From NCBI RefSeq assembly GCF_030656115.1, contig NZ_JAUSOO010000152.1:1-64000 (forward strand): a DNA stretch of 64,000 nt, read 5' to 3'. Position 1 is the first letter of the stretch; the number at the start of each line of letters is the position of its first letter. The notes under the pieces were generated by a model, which was given only the letters and a program-made list of their open reading frames with translations, made no database searches and was not told where the DNA came from. The position numbers and the translations under genes are program-made. Positions 18,713-29,395 of the stretch are shown piece after piece. The stretch is from Hydrogenophaga sp. GTDB taxonomy: Bacteria; Pseudomonadota; Gammaproteobacteria; Burkholderiales; Burkholderiaceae_C.

Positions 18713-18970
18713 ATGACCCCCGTGAAGATGTACACCAGCGCTTATTGCCCTTTTTGCAGCCGCGCCAAGGCCTTGCTGCAGGCCCGTGGCGTGACCCAGC
18801 TTGAAGAGCTGTTTGTGGACGGACAGCCCGAGCTGCGTGCCCACATGAAAACGCTCACCGGGCGCACCAGCGTGCCGCAAATCTTCATTGGTGAAACCCA
18901 TGTGGGCGGTTGCGACGATCTGCATGCGCTGGACGCCCAGGGCGGCCTGGTGCCCATGCTGCAGGGCTGA
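18713..18970 (+). CDS. grxC: Glutaredoxin 3
   Basis: This is a small (85 residues) dithiol glutaredoxin with the CPFC active site at residues 12-15, the cis-proline segment TSVPQIFIG and the glutathione-binding GGCDDLHAL. It reduces disulfides using glutathione in the cytoplasm. It lies 45 bases after the rhodanese gene and 109 bases before secB on the same strand. Confidence 0.95.
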   Translation: MTPVKMYTSAYCPFCSRAKALLQARGVTQLEELFVDGQPELRAHMKTLTGRTSVPQIFIGETHVGGCDDLHALDAQGGLVPMLQG

Positions 18971-19079
18971 GCCCGCTCAGCCCTGGGTGACGGGGCTGAC
19001 ATAATCACCATCGGTGCCCGCTGTGGGAACGCTATTCCCCGGCGGGTTTCGTTTTTCAAGACTATTTCGAGACTCCAAC

Positions 19080-19538
19080 ATGGCCGATACCCAAGACCCC
19101 GTTTTCCAGATCCAGCGCGTCTACCTGAAAGAAGCGTCACTGGAGCAGCCCAATTCGCCGGCCATCCTGCTGGAGCAGGAACAGCCTTCGGTGGACATCC
19201 AGCTTGGCGTGGAAGCCAACCCGGTGGCCGACGGCGTGTTCGAGATTTGTGTCACCGCCACCGTGCAGACCAAGATCAAGGACAAGACCGTGTTTCTGGT
19301 CGAAGCCAAGCAGGCCGGTATTTTTGAAATTCGCAACCTGCCGCAAGAGCAAATGGGCCCCATCATGGGCATCGCTTGCCCGCAGATCGTGTACCCCTAC
19401 CTGCGCAGCAACGTGGCCGACCTGATCCAGCGTGGCGGCTTCCCGCCCGTGCACCTGGCCGAGATCAATTTCCAGGCCATGTACGAGCAGCAGCAGGCGC
19501 AGGCCGCCGAAGACGCGCCCCGCATCGTCACGCAATAA
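19080..19538 (+). CDS. secB: Protein-export chaperone SecB
   Basis: SecB is the homotetrameric cytosolic chaperone that delivers unfolded precursors to SecA. The start at 19080 gives 152 residues beginning [22 protein letters not shown]. The family signatures [41 protein letters not shown] and [14 protein letters not shown] are all present. The gpsA GTG start follows the stop by a single base, so coupling is likely. Confidence 0.97.
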   Translation: MADTQDPVFQIQRVYLKEASLEQPNSPAILLEQEQPSVDIQLGVEANPVADGVFEICVTATVQTKIKDKTVFLVEAKQAGIFEIRNLPQEQMGPIMGIACPQIVYPYLRSNVADLIQRGGFPPVHLAEINFQAMYEQQQAQAAEDAPRIVTQ

Positions 19539-19539
19539 C

Positions 19540-20586
19540 GTGGTTGTGGGCGCAGCCGCACCGCTGAGCATCGCCGTGCTCGGTGCCGGTGCCTGGGGCA
19601 CGGCGCTGGCCATCAGCGCGGCCCGAGCTTCTGGGCCCTCGCATCGCGTCACGCTGTGGGCCCGCGATGCGGCGCAAGCCGCCGACTTGCAGGCGCAACG
19701 TGAAAACCGGCGCTACCTGCGCGGCTTTGCGTTGCCAGACGGCTTGCAGGTTTCACACGCCGCGTTGGGCAGCGCAGAGTCGCCCGCTCAGGGTGCCGAC
19801 CTGGTGATCGTGGCCACGCCCATGGCGGGGCTGCGTGGCATGCTGGAGCGCTTGCGCGACCACCCGGCCCCGGTGGCCTGGTTGTGCAAAGGGTTCGAGG
19901 CGCCCCAAGGCGGTACCGGCACCACGGGACTCATGGGCCACGAGATTCGGGCCGATGTGGCGCCCCACCTGCAAGCCGGTGTGCTCAGCGGCCCCAGCTT
20001 TGCGCAAGAGGTGGCGCGCGGCCAGCCCACCGCCCTGGTGGCGGCCAGCGAACACGCCAGCGTGCGTGCCGCCTTGGTGGCGGCTTTTCACAGCCCCACG
20101 CTGCGTGTGTACGCCAACGAAGACATCGTGGGTGTGGAGGTGGGCGGTGCGGTCAAAAACGTGTTGGCCATTGCCACCGGCCTGTGTGATGGCTTGAATC
20201 TGGGCCTGAACGCCCGCGCGGCGCTGATCACCCGGGGGCTCTCCGAGATGACCCGCCTGGGCCTGGCGCTCGGTGCGCGGGCCGATACGTTCATGGGGCT
20301 TTCGGGGCTGGGCGACCTGGTGCTCACCGCCACCGGCGATCTGTCTCGCAACCGCAAGGTGGGCCAGCTGCTGGCGCAGGGCCTGAGCTTGCAACAGGCG
20401 GTGGATTCGCTGGGCCATGTGGCCGAAGGCGTGTACAGCGCCCGCACGGTGGTGCAGCGCGCCCGCAGGCTGGGTGTGGACATGCCCATCAGCGAAGCGG
20501 TGGTGGCCTTGCTCGACGGCCAGCTGAAACCCGCACAAGCGGTGGCCGCGCTGATGGGGCGCGATCCCAAAGACGAGACGGTGTAG
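19540..20586 (+). CDS. gpsA: Glycerol-3-phosphate dehydrogenase (NAD(P)+)
   Basis: GpsA makes sn-glycerol 3-phosphate for phospholipid synthesis. GTG at 19540 (or 19546) opens onto the N-terminal Rossmann motif [15 protein letters not shown]. Further signatures are [19 protein letters not shown], the catalytic lysine in [27 protein letters not shown] and [11 protein letters not shown]. The product is about 348 residues, slightly longer than typical because of a variable loop near 100. It is the last gene of the rhodanese-grxC-secB-gpsA run, and a dispersed repeat copy follows at once. Confidence 0.96.
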   Translation: MVVGAAAPLSIAVLGAGAWGTALAISAARASGPSHRVTLWARDAAQAADLQAQRENRRYLRGFALPDGLQVSHAALGSAESPAQGADLVIVATPMAGLRGMLERLRDHPAPVAWLCKGFEAPQGGTGTTGLMGHEIRADVAPHLQAGVLSGPSFAQEVARGQPTALVAASEHASVRAALVAAFHSPTLRVYANEDIVGVEVGGAVKNVLAIATGLCDGLNLGLNARAALITRGLSEMTRLGLALGARADTFMGLSGLGDLVLTATGDLSRNRKVGQLLAQGLSLQQAVDSLGHVAEGVYSARTVVQRARRLGVDMPISEAVVALLDGQLKPAQAVAALMGRDPKDETV

Positions 20587-20661
20587 CCTCCTCGGAACCG
20601 GCTTCGCCGGGCCGCCAGCATCTGCCCCTTTGGGGGTGACGCCGCAGGCGGCGCGGGGGGA
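20585..20661. repeat. Dispersed GC-rich intergenic repeat, copy 2
   Basis: This block follows the gpsA stop. It has the arm GAACCGGCTTCGCCGGGCC, a spacer, CCCCTTTGGGGG, then TGACGCCGCAGGCGGCGCGG. The last segment is identical to that in copy 4 at 29308-29382. Several nested inverted repeats (CCGGC/GCCGG, CCCC/GGGG, GCCGC/GCGGC) can form stacked hairpins. Confidence 0.7.
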
Positions 20662-20673
20662 TTTCTCAGCCTC

Positions 20674-21540
20674 TCAGACCTCGAAGTTGTCGATCAACCG
20701 CGTATGGCCCAGGCGCGCAGCGCCCAGCACCACCAGCGACTGCGCGGTGGTGGCGTCGGCTGCGGTGGGCGGCTGCAGGTCAACCCGGCGGCGCACCGTC
20801 AGGTAGTCGGGTTTCCAGCCACGGCCTGCCAGCGCCTGCATGGCCCGCTCTTCCAGGCCCGCGCGGTGTGCGGGCAGGCCCTCGGCTGCGGCCAGCGCGT
20901 CGCGGGCCAGCGCACGCAGCGCCAGCGACAACTGCACCGCTTCAGCCCGCTCAGCTTCGCTCAGGTAGCTGTTGCGCGAACTCAGTGCCAGGCCGTCGGG
21001 CGCCCGCTGGGTTTCAGCGCCCACCACGGTGATGGGCAGGGCAAACTGCTGCACCATGCGGCGAATCACCATTTGTTGCTGGTAGTCTTTTTTGCCAAAC
21101 ACGGCGTAGCGCGGCCCCTTGGCTTGGGCAAACACGCATTGAAAGAGCTTCATCACCACGGTGCTGACACCCACAAAAAAGCCGGGCCTGAAGTGGCCCT
21201 CCAGAATGTCGGCGAGTTCGGTGGGGGGTTGCACCTTGAAGCCCTGGGGTTCGGGGTACAGCTCTTTTTCCGACGGGGCAAACACCACGTCACAGCCTTC
21301 TGCGGCCAGCTTGTCGCAATCGGCCTGCAGGGTGCGTGGGTAGGTGTCAAAGTCCTCGTGCGGGGCAAACTGCAAGCGGTTCACAAAGATGCTGGCCACC
21401 GTCACATCGCCCAGCGGCTTGGCGGTGCGCACCAAGTCCAGGTGGCCGTTGTGCAGGCTGCCCATGGTGGGCACAAAAGCAGGGGCGTCGAACGGTTGCA
21501 GGGCCGCGCGCAGGTCGTTGAGGGTGTGAACGATGTGCAT
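20674..21540 (-). CDS. panC: Pantothenate synthetase
   Basis: PanC ligates pantoate and beta-alanine with ATP to form pantothenate. The 288 residues include the nucleotide-binding [30 protein letters not shown] (the usual NPxQF is here NRLQF), [22 protein letters not shown] and the LSSRNSYL loop. It is downstream of panB on the minus strand with a 108-base gap holding a repeat copy, so the two probably form an operon for coenzyme A supply. Confidence 0.96.
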   Translation of the reverse strand: MHIVHTLNDLRAALQPFDAPAFVPTMGSLHNGHLDLVRTAKPLGDVTVASIFVNRLQFAPHEDFDTYPRTLQADCDKLAAEGCDVVFAPSEKELYPEPQGFKVQPPTELADILEGHFRPGFFVGVSTVVMKLFQCVFAQAKGPRYAVFGKKDYQQQMVIRRMVQQFALPITVVGAETQRAPDGLALSSRNSYLSEAERAEAVQLSLALRALARDALAAAEGLPAHRAGLEERAMQALAGRGWKPDYLTVRRRVDLQPPTAADATTAQSLVVLGAARLGHTRLIDNFEV

Positions 21541-21570
21541 GAGGGGAGATGAACGAAGTGGTCAGGGAGC

Positions 21571-21643
21571 CGCGCCGGGTTGGCTGTGCCAGGCGGCGGG
21601 TGTTGCTCCCTTGAAGGGGTCGCGCGGAGCGCGGGTGGGGTGG
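21571..21643. repeat. Dispersed GC-rich intergenic repeat, copy 3 (diverged)
   Basis: In the panB-panC gap a GCCGGGTTGGCTGTGCCAGGC arm is followed by CTCCCTTGAAGGGG and GCGCGGAGCGCGGG. The layout is the same as copies 2 and 4, but many positions differ. Confidence 0.5.
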
Positions 21644-21648
21644 TTCAG

Positions 21649-22536
21649 CTACCAGGCGTGGAGCTGGTCGTCGGGGAAGTTGCCGTTTTTGACGGCGGCC
21701 ACATAAGCGGCCATCGCCTCGCGCACGCTGCTGGCACCGTCCATGAAGTTGCGCACAAACTTGGGGTTCTTGCCCAGGTTGATGCCCAGCATGTCGTGCA
21801 TCACCAGCACCTGGCCGGCCGTGCCTTTGCCCGCACCAATGCCGATGGTGTGGCAGGTCTTGAGTTCGGCGGTGATCTCGGTGGCCACCGTGGCCGGCAC
21901 CATTTCCAGCACCAGCATGGTGGCGCCCGCGTCCTGCAGTTCCAACGCGTGGCGCCGCAGGGTGAGCGCTGCCGAATCGCCGCGCCCTTGCACCCGGTAG
22001 CCACCCAGCGCGTGCACGGTTTGTGGGGTGAGACCCAGGTGGGCGCACACCGGAATGCCGCGTTCCACCAGAAACTGCACCGTCGGCGCCGTCCAGCCGC
22101 CACCTTCCAGCTTCACCATGTGGGCGCCCGCCCGCATCAGTTCGGCGGCGCTGCGCAGCGCCTGTTCTTTGCTCTCGTGGTAGCTGCCAAAGGGCAGGTC
22201 GGCAATGACCCAGGCCGTGGCCTGCACGCGCTGCAGGCCGCGCACCACGCTTTCGGTGTGGTAGCGCATGGTCTCCAGCGTCACGCCCACCGTGCTCGAC
22301 AAGCCCTGGCACACCATGCCCAGCGAATCGCCTACCAGAATGCATTCCACCCCCGCCGCATCGGCCACCGCCGCGAAGGTGGCGTCGTAGGCGGTGAGCA
22401 TGGTGATTTTTTCACCACGCTCGCGCATTTCCATCAGCCGGGGCAGGCTGACCGGTTTGCGCTGCGGCAGCGGCGAAGCGGCCGGCAAGGTGCCGTAAGG
22501 CGTGGCCATGGGGGCGGCGGATTGGGGGGTGCTCAT
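21649..22536 (-). CDS. panB: 3-methyl-2-oxobutanoate hydroxymethyltransferase
   Basis: PanB makes ketopantoate from 3-methyl-2-oxobutanoate and methylene-tetrahydrofolate, the first committed step of pantothenate synthesis. The 295 residues contain [56 protein letters not shown] and [20 protein letters not shown], all standard. The N-terminal ~28 residues are a non-conserved extension. panC follows. nadC starts divergently 75 bases from the start codon. Confidence 0.96.
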   Translation of the reverse strand: MSTPQSAAPMATPYGTLPAASPLPQRKPVSLPRLMEMRERGEKITMLTAYDATFAAVADAAGVECILVGDSLGMVCQGLSSTVGVTLETMRYHTESVVRGLQRVQATAWVIADLPFGSYHESKEQALRSAAELMRAGAHMVKLEGGGWTAPTVQFLVERGIPVCAHLGLTPQTVHALGGYRVQGRGDSAALTLRRHALELQDAGATMLVLEMVPATVATEITAELKTCHTIGIGAGKGTAGQVLVMHDMLGINLGKNPKFVRNFMDGASSVREAMAAYVAAVKNGNFPDDQLHAW

Positions 22537-22611
22537 GTCGGTGTCCCTCGGGTTGGTGGCATGGCTTTCAGAATGGGGGCACTATATTCGATCCCGTTAT
22601 GCTTGCGTCCC

Positions 22612-23475
22612 ATGAAACACCTGTCTGAATTTACTCCCTCCGATCTGGCGGTACTGGCCAGCGCCGATGTGGCCCGCGCGTTGGCCGAAGACGTGGGCAC
22701 CGGTGACCTCACCGCAGCCTTGGTCGATGCGACCCGGCGCACCCGGGCGCGCATTTTGGCGCGCGAAGAGGCCGTGATATGCGGCACGCCCTGGGTCGAG
22801 GCTGCCGTGCGGGCACTCGATCCCCGGGCGCAACTCACCTGGCATGTGGCCGAGGGCCAGCGCTGCAGCGCAGACCAGGTGGTGCTGGAGATCGAAGGCA
22901 TGGCCCAGCCGCTGCTGACGGCCGAGCGCACCGCGCTGAACTTTTTGCAACTGCTGTCGGCCGTGGCCACCAAAACCGCCACCTATGTGGCTGCGGTGGC
23001 GGGCACCCGGGCGCAGATTGTGGACACGCGCAAAACCTTGCCCGGTCTGCGGCTGGCGCAAAAATACGCGGTCACCACCGGCGGCGGTGTGAACCACCGC
23101 ATTGGCCTGTACGACGCCGTGCTGATCAAGGAAAACCACATTGCCGCCGCCGGTGGCGTGGCTGCCGTGCTGCAGCGGGTGAAAGACACCGCGCCCCAGG
23201 CACGGTTTGTGGAAATTGAAGTGGAAACCGTGCCCCAACTCAACGAGGCGCTGGCTTGTGGCGCCACCATGGTGCTGCTGGACAACATGGACATTCCCAC
23301 CCTGCAGGCCGCGGTGCTCAGCAACGCAGGCCGTGCCGTGCTCGAAATTTCGGGCGGTGTGAACTTGCAGACCGTGCGCGCGCTTGCAGAAACCGGGGTG
23401 GACCGCATCTCCATTGGCGCCTTGACCAAAGACGTGAAGGCCGTTGACTTCTCCATGCGCTTTGAAGCCCTCTAA
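22612..23475 (+). CDS. nadC: Nicotinate-nucleotide pyrophosphorylase (quinolinate phosphoribosyltransferase)
   Basis: NadC converts quinolinate and PRPP to nicotinate mononucleotide in de novo NAD synthesis. The start at 22612 gives 287 residues with EDVGTGDLTAALV, the TRKTLPGLRLAQKYAVTTGGG signature, HRIGLYDAVLIKENHI, EIEVETVPQLNEAL and EISGGVNLQTVRALAETGVDRISIGALTK. An open frame upstream into panB is unrelated. nadA follows after 42 bases and nadB faces it, so three NAD genes are grouped. Confidence 0.96.
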   Translation: MKHLSEFTPSDLAVLASADVARALAEDVGTGDLTAALVDATRRTRARILAREEAVICGTPWVEAAVRALDPRAQLTWHVAEGQRCSADQVVLEIEGMAQPLLTAERTALNFLQLLSAVATKTATYVAAVAGTRAQIVDTRKTLPGLRLAQKYAVTTGGGVNHRIGLYDAVLIKENHIAAAGGVAAVLQRVKDTAPQARFVEIEVETVPQLNEALACGATMVLLDNMDIPTLQAAVLSNAGRAVLEISGGVNLQTVRALAETGVDRISIGALTKDVKAVDFSMRFEAL

Positions 23476-23517
23476 AACCCCAGCCAGGCGCCCGCTGCCG
23501 TTTTGAAACCCACCGCC

Positions 23518-24645
23518 ATGAACACCCCAGACACCACCGCAGACACCCGAGCCCCCGTGATCGACGTCGAATACGAACAGCCCGCCTGCCCGACCCAACA
23601 CGCCTGGGCGCGCGTGCCGGTGGAGCCCGGCCCCAAGCAACGCGCCGAGCTGAAAGAGCGCATCAGGCGGCTGCTGAAAGAGCGCAACGCGGTGATGGTG
23701 TCGCACTACTACGTGCACCCCGACCTGCAAGACCTGGCCGTGGAAACCGGTGGCATCGTCAGCGATTCGCTGGAAATGGCCCGCTTTGGCCGCGACCACG
23801 CCGCACAAACCCTGGTCGTCTCCGGCGTGCGTTTCATGGGCGAGACCGCGAAAATTTTGAGCCCGGAAAAAACCGTGCTCATGCCCGACTTGGACGCCAA
23901 CTGCTCGCTCGACCTGGGCTGCCCCATTGACGGGTTCAGCGCGTTTTGCGATGCCCACCCCGACCGCACCGTGGTGGTGTACGCCAACACCAGCGCGGCT
24001 GTGAAGGCGCGGTCCGACTGGCTCGTTACCAGCAGCTGTGCGCTGGACATCGTGCGTGCGCTCAAAGACAAAGGCCACAAGATTTTGTGGGCCCCCGACA
24101 AGCACCTGGGTGGCTACATCCAGCGCGAAACCGGTGCCGACATGGTGATGTGGACCGGCTCCTGCATCGTGCACGACGAGTTCAAAGCCTTTGAGCTGCA
24201 AGCCCTGAAAAAGCAGCACCCCCTGGCCAAGGTGCTGGTGCACCCGGAAAGCCCGGCCGACGTGGTGGCCCTGGCCGATGCCGTGGGCTCCACCTCGGCC
24301 ATTTTGAAGGCTGCACGCGAGTTGGACGCGCCCGAATTCATTGTGGCCACCGACAACGGCATGATGCACATGCTGCGCCAGCAAAACCCCGGCAAGGTGT
24401 TCATAGAAGCCCCCACCGCCGGCAACAGCGCCACCTGCAAAAGCTGCGCCCACTGCCCCTGGATGGCCATGAACGGCCTGGCCGGTGTGGCCCAGGTGCT
24501 CGAACACGGTTTGAATGAAATCCACGTGGAGCCGGCGCTGATTCCCCGCGCCCGCCAGCCGATTGACCGCATGCTGACCTTCACCGCCGCGCAGCGCGGG
24601 GGGCAGGATGCGGGGACGTTGGTGCCGAACATTGGCGCGGCTTGA
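23518..24645 (+). CDS. nadA: Quinolinate synthase
   Basis: NadA condenses iminoaspartate with dihydroxyacetone phosphate to quinolinate using a 4Fe-4S cluster. From ATG 23518 the protein has 375 residues. The cysteines typical of the cluster lie in [16 protein letters not shown] and [33 protein letters not shown] and [11 protein letters not shown] are family signatures. An upstream TTG (23503) could extend it by five residues but is less likely than the ATG. Confidence 0.96.
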   Translation: MNTPDTTADTRAPVIDVEYEQPACPTQHAWARVPVEPGPKQRAELKERIRRLLKERNAVMVSHYYVHPDLQDLAVETGGIVSDSLEMARFGRDHAAQTLVVSGVRFMGETAKILSPEKTVLMPDLDANCSLDLGCPIDGFSAFCDAHPDRTVVVYANTSAAVKARSDWLVTSSCALDIVRALKDKGHKILWAPDKHLGGYIQRETGADMVMWTGSCIVHDEFKAFELQALKKQHPLAKVLVHPESPADVVALADAVGSTSAILKAARELDAPEFIVATDNGMMHMLRQQNPGKVFIEAPTAGNSATCKSCAHCPWMAMNGLAGVAQVLEHGLNEIHVEPALIPRARQPIDRMLTFTAAQRGGQDAGTLVPNIGAA

Positions 24646-24685
24646 GTGCAACAGCCGCACCGCTGCTGATGGGATGCTGAAGTGG

Positions 24686-24704
24686 CTGGAGCTTCCCGCT
24701 CCAG
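24686..24704. other. Hairpin between convergent nadA and nadB
   Basis: A perfect 7-bp inverted repeat CTGGAGC/GCTCCAG with a five-base loop lies in the 92-base convergent gap. A second GGAGC about 10 bases later offers an alternative pairing. No T-run follows on either strand, so it is only a possible bidirectional terminator. Confidence 0.35.
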
Positions 24705-24737
24705 AGGAAACCGGAGCTGGAAGCGCCGGCTACTGGC

Positions 24738-26342
24738 TCACCGCACCGGTGGCACCAACACCGTTGGTTTGGCTTCGGGCAGCAAATCGGGGTAGTCGCG
24801 GCTGAAGTGCAGGCCCCGGCTTTCGTGGCGCATCATGGCGCTCATCACAATCAGGTCGGCCACCTGCACCAGATTGCGCAATTCCAGCAGGTCGCGGGTG
24901 ACGTGGAATTGTGAATAGAACTCGTGGATTTCGCGTTGCAGCAGGGTGATGCGGTGGGCGGCGCGTTCCAGCCGTTTGTTGGTGCGCACAATGCCCACGT
25001 AATCCCACATAAAGCGGCGCAGTTCGTCCCAGTTGTGCGAGATCACCACCTGTTCGTCGGCGTCGGTCACGCGGCTTTCGTCCCACTGCGGCATGGTGGG
25101 TTTCTGCCCGGGTTGGGCGTTGCGAATGGCGGCCACCGCGCCTTGGGCAAACACCATGCATTCCACCAGCGAATTGCTGGCCAGCCGGTTGGCACCGTGC
25201 AGGCCGGTGCAGGTGGTTTCGCCCACGGCGTACAGGCCTTGCAGGTCGGTGTGTCCGGCCAGGTCGGTGACGACGCCACCGCAGGTGTAGTGCGCGGCGG
25301 GCACCACAGGGATCGGCTCTTGGGTGATGTCGATGCCCAGTTCGGCGCAGCGGGCCAGGATGTTGGGAAAGTGCTCGTGCAGAAACGCGGGGCTTTGGTG
25401 CGAGATGTCGAGGTGCACGCAGTCCAGGCCGTGTTTTTTCATTTCGAAGTCGATGGCTCGGGCCACCACGTCGCGCGGGGCCAGTTCGGCGCGCGGGTCG
25501 TGGTCGGGCATGAAGCGGTGGCTGCCCAGGTGCGGGGGCAAGAGCAGGCGCCCGCCTTCGCCGCGCACAGCTTCGGTGATGAGGAAGCTTTTGGCGTGCG
25601 GGTGGTAGAGGCAGGTGGGGTGGAACTGGATGAATTCCATGTTGCCCACGCGGCAACCGGCGCGCCAGGCGGCGGCGATGCCGTCGCCGGTGGCGGTGTC
25701 GGGGTTGGTGGTGTAGAGGTACACCTTGCCCGCGCCGCCGGTGGCCAGCACGGTGTGGGCGGCGCTGAAGGTAAGCACTTCGCCGCGTTCTTCGTCCAGG
25801 ATGTAGGCGCCGTGGCAGCGGGTGGATGCTGCGGTCTTGCTGTGGCCGGGCAGTTTGCGGTCGGTGATCAGGTCCACCAGCATGTGGTGCTCGAACACCG
25901 CAATGCTGGGCGTGTTTTTCAACCGCTGCAGCAGGGTGGCTTGCACGGCGGCGCCGGTGGCGTCGGTGGCGTGCACGATGCGGCGGTGGCTGTGGCCGCC
26001 TTCGCGGGTCAGGTGCAGTTCGCCGTGTTCGGTGGAAAACGGCACGCCCAGCTCTTGCAGCCAGGCCACGGCGGCGGGGGCGTGTTCCACCGTGAAGCGG
26101 GTGGCGTCCAGGTCGCACAGGCCGGCACCGGCCACCAGCGTGTCGTCCACATGCGACTGAAAGCTGTCGCCCTCGGCCAGCACGGCGGCAATGCCGCCCT
26201 GGGCCCACATGCTGGAGCCGTCGCTGAGCCCGCGTTTGGTGACCACGGCCACCCGGTGGGTGGCGCAGAGGTTCAGCGCAGCCGTCAGGCCGGCGAGACC
26301 ACTGCCAATGATGAGAACGTCAAATTCGAGGATGCTGGTCAT
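24738..26342 (-). CDS. nadB: L-aspartate oxidase
   Basis: NadB oxidises L-aspartate to iminoaspartate, the substrate of NadA, with FAD. The 534 residues have the FAD dinucleotide motif [11 protein letters not shown] near the N-terminus, the family phrase [43 protein letters not shown], the [13 protein letters not shown] stretch and [22 protein letters not shown]. It is convergent with nadC-nadA, so it is not in their operon even though it acts directly upstream of NadA. Confidence 0.97.
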   Translation of the reverse strand: MTSILEFDVLIIGSGLAGLTAALNLCATHRVAVVTKRGLSDGSSMWAQGGIAAVLAEGDSFQSHVDDTLVAGAGLCDLDATRFTVEHAPAAVAWLQELGVPFSTEHGELHLTREGGHSHRRIVHATDATGAAVQATLLQRLKNTPSIAVFEHHMLVDLITDRKLPGHSKTAASTRCHGAYILDEERGEVLTFSAAHTVLATGGAGKVYLYTTNPDTATGDGIAAAWRAGCRVGNMEFIQFHPTCLYHPHAKSFLITEAVRGEGGRLLLPPHLGSHRFMPDHDPRAELAPRDVVARAIDFEMKKHGLDCVHLDISHQSPAFLHEHFPNILARCAELGIDITQEPIPVVPAAHYTCGGVVTDLAGHTDLQGLYAVGETTCTGLHGANRLASNSLVECMVFAQGAVAAIRNAQPGQKPTMPQWDESRVTDADEQVVISHNWDELRRFMWDYVGIVRTNKRLERAAHRITLLQREIHEFYSQFHVTRDLLELRNLVQVADLIVMSAMMRHESRGLHFSRDYPDLLPEAKPTVLVPPVR

Positions 26343-26391
26343 GTGGGTGTGGCTTGTAAATACGCTGCGGGGCGCAGCGTGGTGGCAACTG

Positions 26392-27249
26392 TCACGAGCT
26401 TACCGGGGTGTAGGCCAGTCGCACGTAGATGGGGGCAAAGGCCTCGGCCTGGGTCAGTTCGATGAGGGTTTCTTTGGCCAGCTCCAGCATGGCGATGAAG
26501 GTCACCACCAGGACCGGTTGGCCTTTGGCCGGGTCGAACAGTTCGCCAAATTCGACGAACTTGCGGCCCCGCAGGTGGCGCAGCACGATGCCCATGTGCT
26601 CGCGCACCGAGAGTTCTTCGCGGCTGATTTTGTGGTGTTGCACCAGCCGGGCGCGTTTCAGAATGTCGCGCCAGGCAGACTGCAGGTCCAGCGGCGTCAC
26701 GTCTGGAAAGCGGGGCACGAGGGCCTGTTCTATGTGCACCTGCGCACGCAGAAAGTCACGCCCAAATTGGGGTTGATCGGCCAGCCGCTGGGCCGCCCGT
26801 TTCATTTGTTCGTATTCGAGCAAGCGGCGCACCAGCTCGGCGCGGGGGTCTTCGGCTTCTTCGCCTTCGGCCACTTTTTTGGGTGGCAGCAGCATGCGCG
26901 ACTTGATCTCGATCAGCATGGCCGCCATGAGCAGGTATTCGGCGGTCAGCTCCAGGTTGCTGGCGCGAATTTCATCCACGTAGCCCATGTACTGCCGCGT
27001 GACGGCGGCCATCGGGATGTCGAGGATGTTGAAGTTTTGCTTGCGGATCAGGTAGAGCAACAGGTCGAGCGGGCCTTCAAACGCTTCCAGAAAGACCCGC
27101 AGCGCGTCGGGCGGAATGTACAGGTCGCGCGGCATGGTGAACAGCGGTTCGCCGTACAGCCGGGCCAGGGCAACGTGGTCCACCACATGGGGCAGCACAT
27201 CGTCCAGCCCCGGTGGTGCCGCATCGAGGACCGGGGTCTCTGGGCTCAT
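26392..27249 (-). CDS. scpA: Segregation and condensation protein A
   Basis: ScpA is the kleisin subunit of the SMC-ScpAB condensin. The start at 27249 (MSPETPVLD) is preferred over an upstream TTG. The 285 residues contain [35 protein letters not shown] near residue 60, typical for the N-terminal SMC-binding helix bundle, then [15 protein letters not shown] and the C-terminal winged-helix segment [17 protein letters not shown]. scpB is not in the window. A small DUF3460 gene precedes it by 23 bases. Confidence 0.94.
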   Translation of the reverse strand: MSPETPVLDAAPPGLDDVLPHVVDHVALARLYGEPLFTMPRDLYIPPDALRVFLEAFEGPLDLLLYLIRKQNFNILDIPMAAVTRQYMGYVDEIRASNLELTAEYLLMAAMLIEIKSRMLLPPKKVAEGEEAEDPRAELVRRLLEYEQMKRAAQRLADQPQFGRDFLRAQVHIEQALVPRFPDVTPLDLQSAWRDILKRARLVQHHKISREELSVREHMGIVLRHLRGRKFVEFGELFDPAKGQPVLVVTFIAMLELAKETLIELTQAEAFAPIYVRLAYTPVSS

Positions 27250-27272
27250 GTGCGGTGCGCGCGGCAACCGGT

Positions 27273-27485
27273 TCAGGCGTGGTCAGAACCGGTTTGGTAC
27301 ACGTAGGGTTGCTGGGCAACCTTGGCCGATTCGGCGGCGGCTTGAAAGCTGCGGTCAATCTGCTTGTCCCACAGCAACGAACGGCCCTGGCGCTGCTCCT
27401 GTTCCAGGGTGGGGTGGTCCACCTTGAGCTTGTTGATGAAGTCGGTGGTGTCGGAGGAATAGTGCGGGCGGGCGAAGAAGGACAT
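27273..27485 (-). CDS. DUF3460 family small protein
   Basis: This 70-residue protein begins MSFFARPHYSSDTTDFINKLK and contains LEQEQRQGRSLLWDK, the DUF3460 signature found in betaproteobacteria, typically just upstream of scpA or panBC. It is soluble, with no known function. The 23-base gap to scpA suggests co-transcription. Confidence 0.83.
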   Translation of the reverse strand: MSFFARPHYSSDTTDFINKLKVDHPTLEQEQRQGRSLLWDKQIDRSFQAAAESAKVAQQPYVYQTGSDHA

Positions 27486-27654
27486 GGTCGGTGCTCAGAA
27501 GAAGGAGGTTCATTTTAGCGATCCCCCCGCGCCGGACGCTTGGGCTGCGTGCGGCTGCAGAGGGTCTCATCTGGGCGCTCAATGCGTGGGGACGTGAACA
27601 TGGGTCGCAACGGCTGGCACGCGCCTGCCCCCACACCCGCCTTTTCAGCTTCTT

Positions 27655-29232
27655 TCAGCGCTCGAACCGCCGCTGCGTTTCCAGATCGCGCAGCTTGAAG
27701 CGTTGGATTTTGCCGGTGGCGGTTTTGGGCAGCTCGGCCATGAACTCGATGAAGCGCGGGTACTTGTAGGGCGCGAGCTTCTCCTTCACGAAGGCCTGCA
27801 GCTCGGCTTCGGTGGCCTGGGCGCCGGTTTTGAGCACCACGTAGGCCTTGGTTTTGGTCAGGCCGTCGTCGTCGGTCTTGCCGATCACGGCGGCTTCCAG
27901 CACGGCGGGGTGCTGTACCAGCGTGGCCTCCACTTCAAACGGGCTGACGTAAATGCCGCTGACCTTGAGCATGTCGTCGTTGCGCCCGGCGTAGGTGTAG
28001 TAGCCGTCGGGGTCGCGGGTGTACTTGTCGCCGCTCTTGGTCCAGGCGCCTTGAAAGGTGTCGCGCGACTTGGCCCGGTTGTTCCAGTACATCAGCGCCG
28101 CGCTCGGCCCCTGGATGTAGAGGTCGCCAATCTGGTTGTGGCCGGTGATCACGCTGCCGTCTTCGTTGCGCAGTTGCACCTCGTAGCCGGGCACCGCCTT
28201 GCCGGTGGTGCCGTAGCGCACATCGCCCGGGCGGTTGGACAAGAAGATGTGCAGCATTTCGGTGGAGCCGATGCCGTCGATGATCTCGCAGCCGAAATGG
28301 GCCGTCCAGCGCTCACCAATGTCGCGCGGCAGGGCCTCGCCGGCCGACGAGCACAGGCGCAGCGCCACCTGGTTTTGGGCCGGCAGGTCGGGCGAGGCCA
28401 GCATGCCACCGTAGCCGGTGGGGGCGCCGTAAAACACGGTGGGCTGGTGGTCCACCATGCGCTTGAAGGTGGCCTGTGGCGTGGGCCGCTCGGCCATCAG
28501 CACCACGCTGGCGCCCACGCTCAGCGGAAAGCTCAGGCCGTTGCCCAGGCCGTAGGCAAAGAACAGCTTGGCGGCGGAAAACACCACGTCGCTTTCTTTC
28601 AGACCCAGCACCGCTTTGCCGTACAGCTCGGCCGTCCAGTACAGGTTGGCCTGGGTGTGCACCGTGCCTTTGGGGCTGCCGGTGGAACCGGACGAATACA
28701 GCCAGAAGGCGGGCTCGTCGCCGTGGGTGTCGGCCCCGCTGCCGGGTGGGTGGGCGGCGGTGAGTGCGGCGAAGTCGTGCGCGTCCGCAGGCAGGGGCGC
28801 TTGGGCGCGCGACACCACGAGGTGCTTCACCTCGTGGCCGCCGCTCTCCAGCGCTGTCTGCAACGTGGGCAGCAGCGCGGCCGACACCAAAGCCGCTTGT
28901 GCCCGGCTGTTGGCCAGCATGTAACCGTAGTCTTTGGCGGTCAGCAGCGTGTTCACCGCCACCGGCACCACGCCCGCGTGCAGCGCCCCCAGAAAAGCCA
29001 CCACCCAGTCGCTGCTGTCGTGCATGAGCAGCAACACGCGCGCTTCGCGCTGCAGGCCCAGCGCCTGCAAGGCGGCTGAGAAGCGCTGCACCTGGTCGGC
29101 GAGCTGGCCGTAGGTGAGCGAGCCGGCGTCGTCGATCAGCGCGGTTTTGTTTTCTCGGCCAGCGTTGAGCGCGATCAGGTGGCGGGCGAAGTTGAAGCGC
29201 TCGGGCGGGGCGCTGGGTTCGGTGGTGTTCAT
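27655..29232 (-). CDS. bclA: Benzoate-CoA ligase
   Basis: BclA activates benzoate to benzoyl-CoA, the entry step of the box pathway. It is a 525-residue ANL-family ligase with the AMP-binding loop YSSGSTGSPKGTVH, the GIGSTEMLHIFLSN motif typical of benzoate/aryl-CoA ligases, the GRNDDMLKVSGIYVSPFEVE hinge region and the catalytic lysine in PKTATGKIQRF. It is encoded on the minus strand behind boxD. The 163-base gap between them holds a dispersed repeat copy, so the two may or may not share a transcript. Substrates such as 2-aminobenzoate cannot be excluded, but the context favours benzoate. Confidence 0.93.
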   Translation of the reverse strand: MNTTEPSAPPERFNFARHLIALNAGRENKTALIDDAGSLTYGQLADQVQRFSAALQALGLQREARVLLLMHDSSDWVVAFLGALHAGVVPVAVNTLLTAKDYGYMLANSRAQAALVSAALLPTLQTALESGGHEVKHLVVSRAQAPLPADAHDFAALTAAHPPGSGADTHGDEPAFWLYSSGSTGSPKGTVHTQANLYWTAELYGKAVLGLKESDVVFSAAKLFFAYGLGNGLSFPLSVGASVVLMAERPTPQATFKRMVDHQPTVFYGAPTGYGGMLASPDLPAQNQVALRLCSSAGEALPRDIGERWTAHFGCEIIDGIGSTEMLHIFLSNRPGDVRYGTTGKAVPGYEVQLRNEDGSVITGHNQIGDLYIQGPSAALMYWNNRAKSRDTFQGAWTKSGDKYTRDPDGYYTYAGRNDDMLKVSGIYVSPFEVEATLVQHPAVLEAAVIGKTDDDGLTKTKAYVVLKTGAQATEAELQAFVKEKLAPYKYPRFIEFMAELPKTATGKIQRFKLRDLETQRRFER

Positions 29233-29307
29233 GGTGTGTCTCCTGTTTTTTCTGGGTGGGGCTGGCGGGTGCGGGGGGATGTCCGGTGAGAAGGGCCGAA
29301 GCCCAGG

Positions 29308-29382
29308 ATGCGGTGGAACCGGCTTGGCCGGGCCACTCGCATCGCCACCTGGGGGTGACGCCGCAGGCGGCGCGGGGGGTGT
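29308..29382. repeat. Dispersed GC-rich intergenic repeat, copy 4
   Basis: Located in the boxD-bclA gap. It has GGATGCGGTGGAACCGGCTT, GGCCGGGCC, then CCACCTGGGGG and TGACGCCGCAGGCGGCGCGG. The last 20-base segment is identical to copy 2 at 20585-20661. Confidence 0.7.
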
Positions 29383-29395
29383 TCCGTCCGGGGGG

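Noticed and set aside
23503-23517. TTG start for nadA
   Set aside because: The ATG five codons later is a better start, and the extension is not conserved-looking.
27250-27267. TTG start six codons upstream for scpA
   Set aside because: ATG at 27249 gives the normal N-terminus and TTG is a rare start without a better ribosome-binding site.
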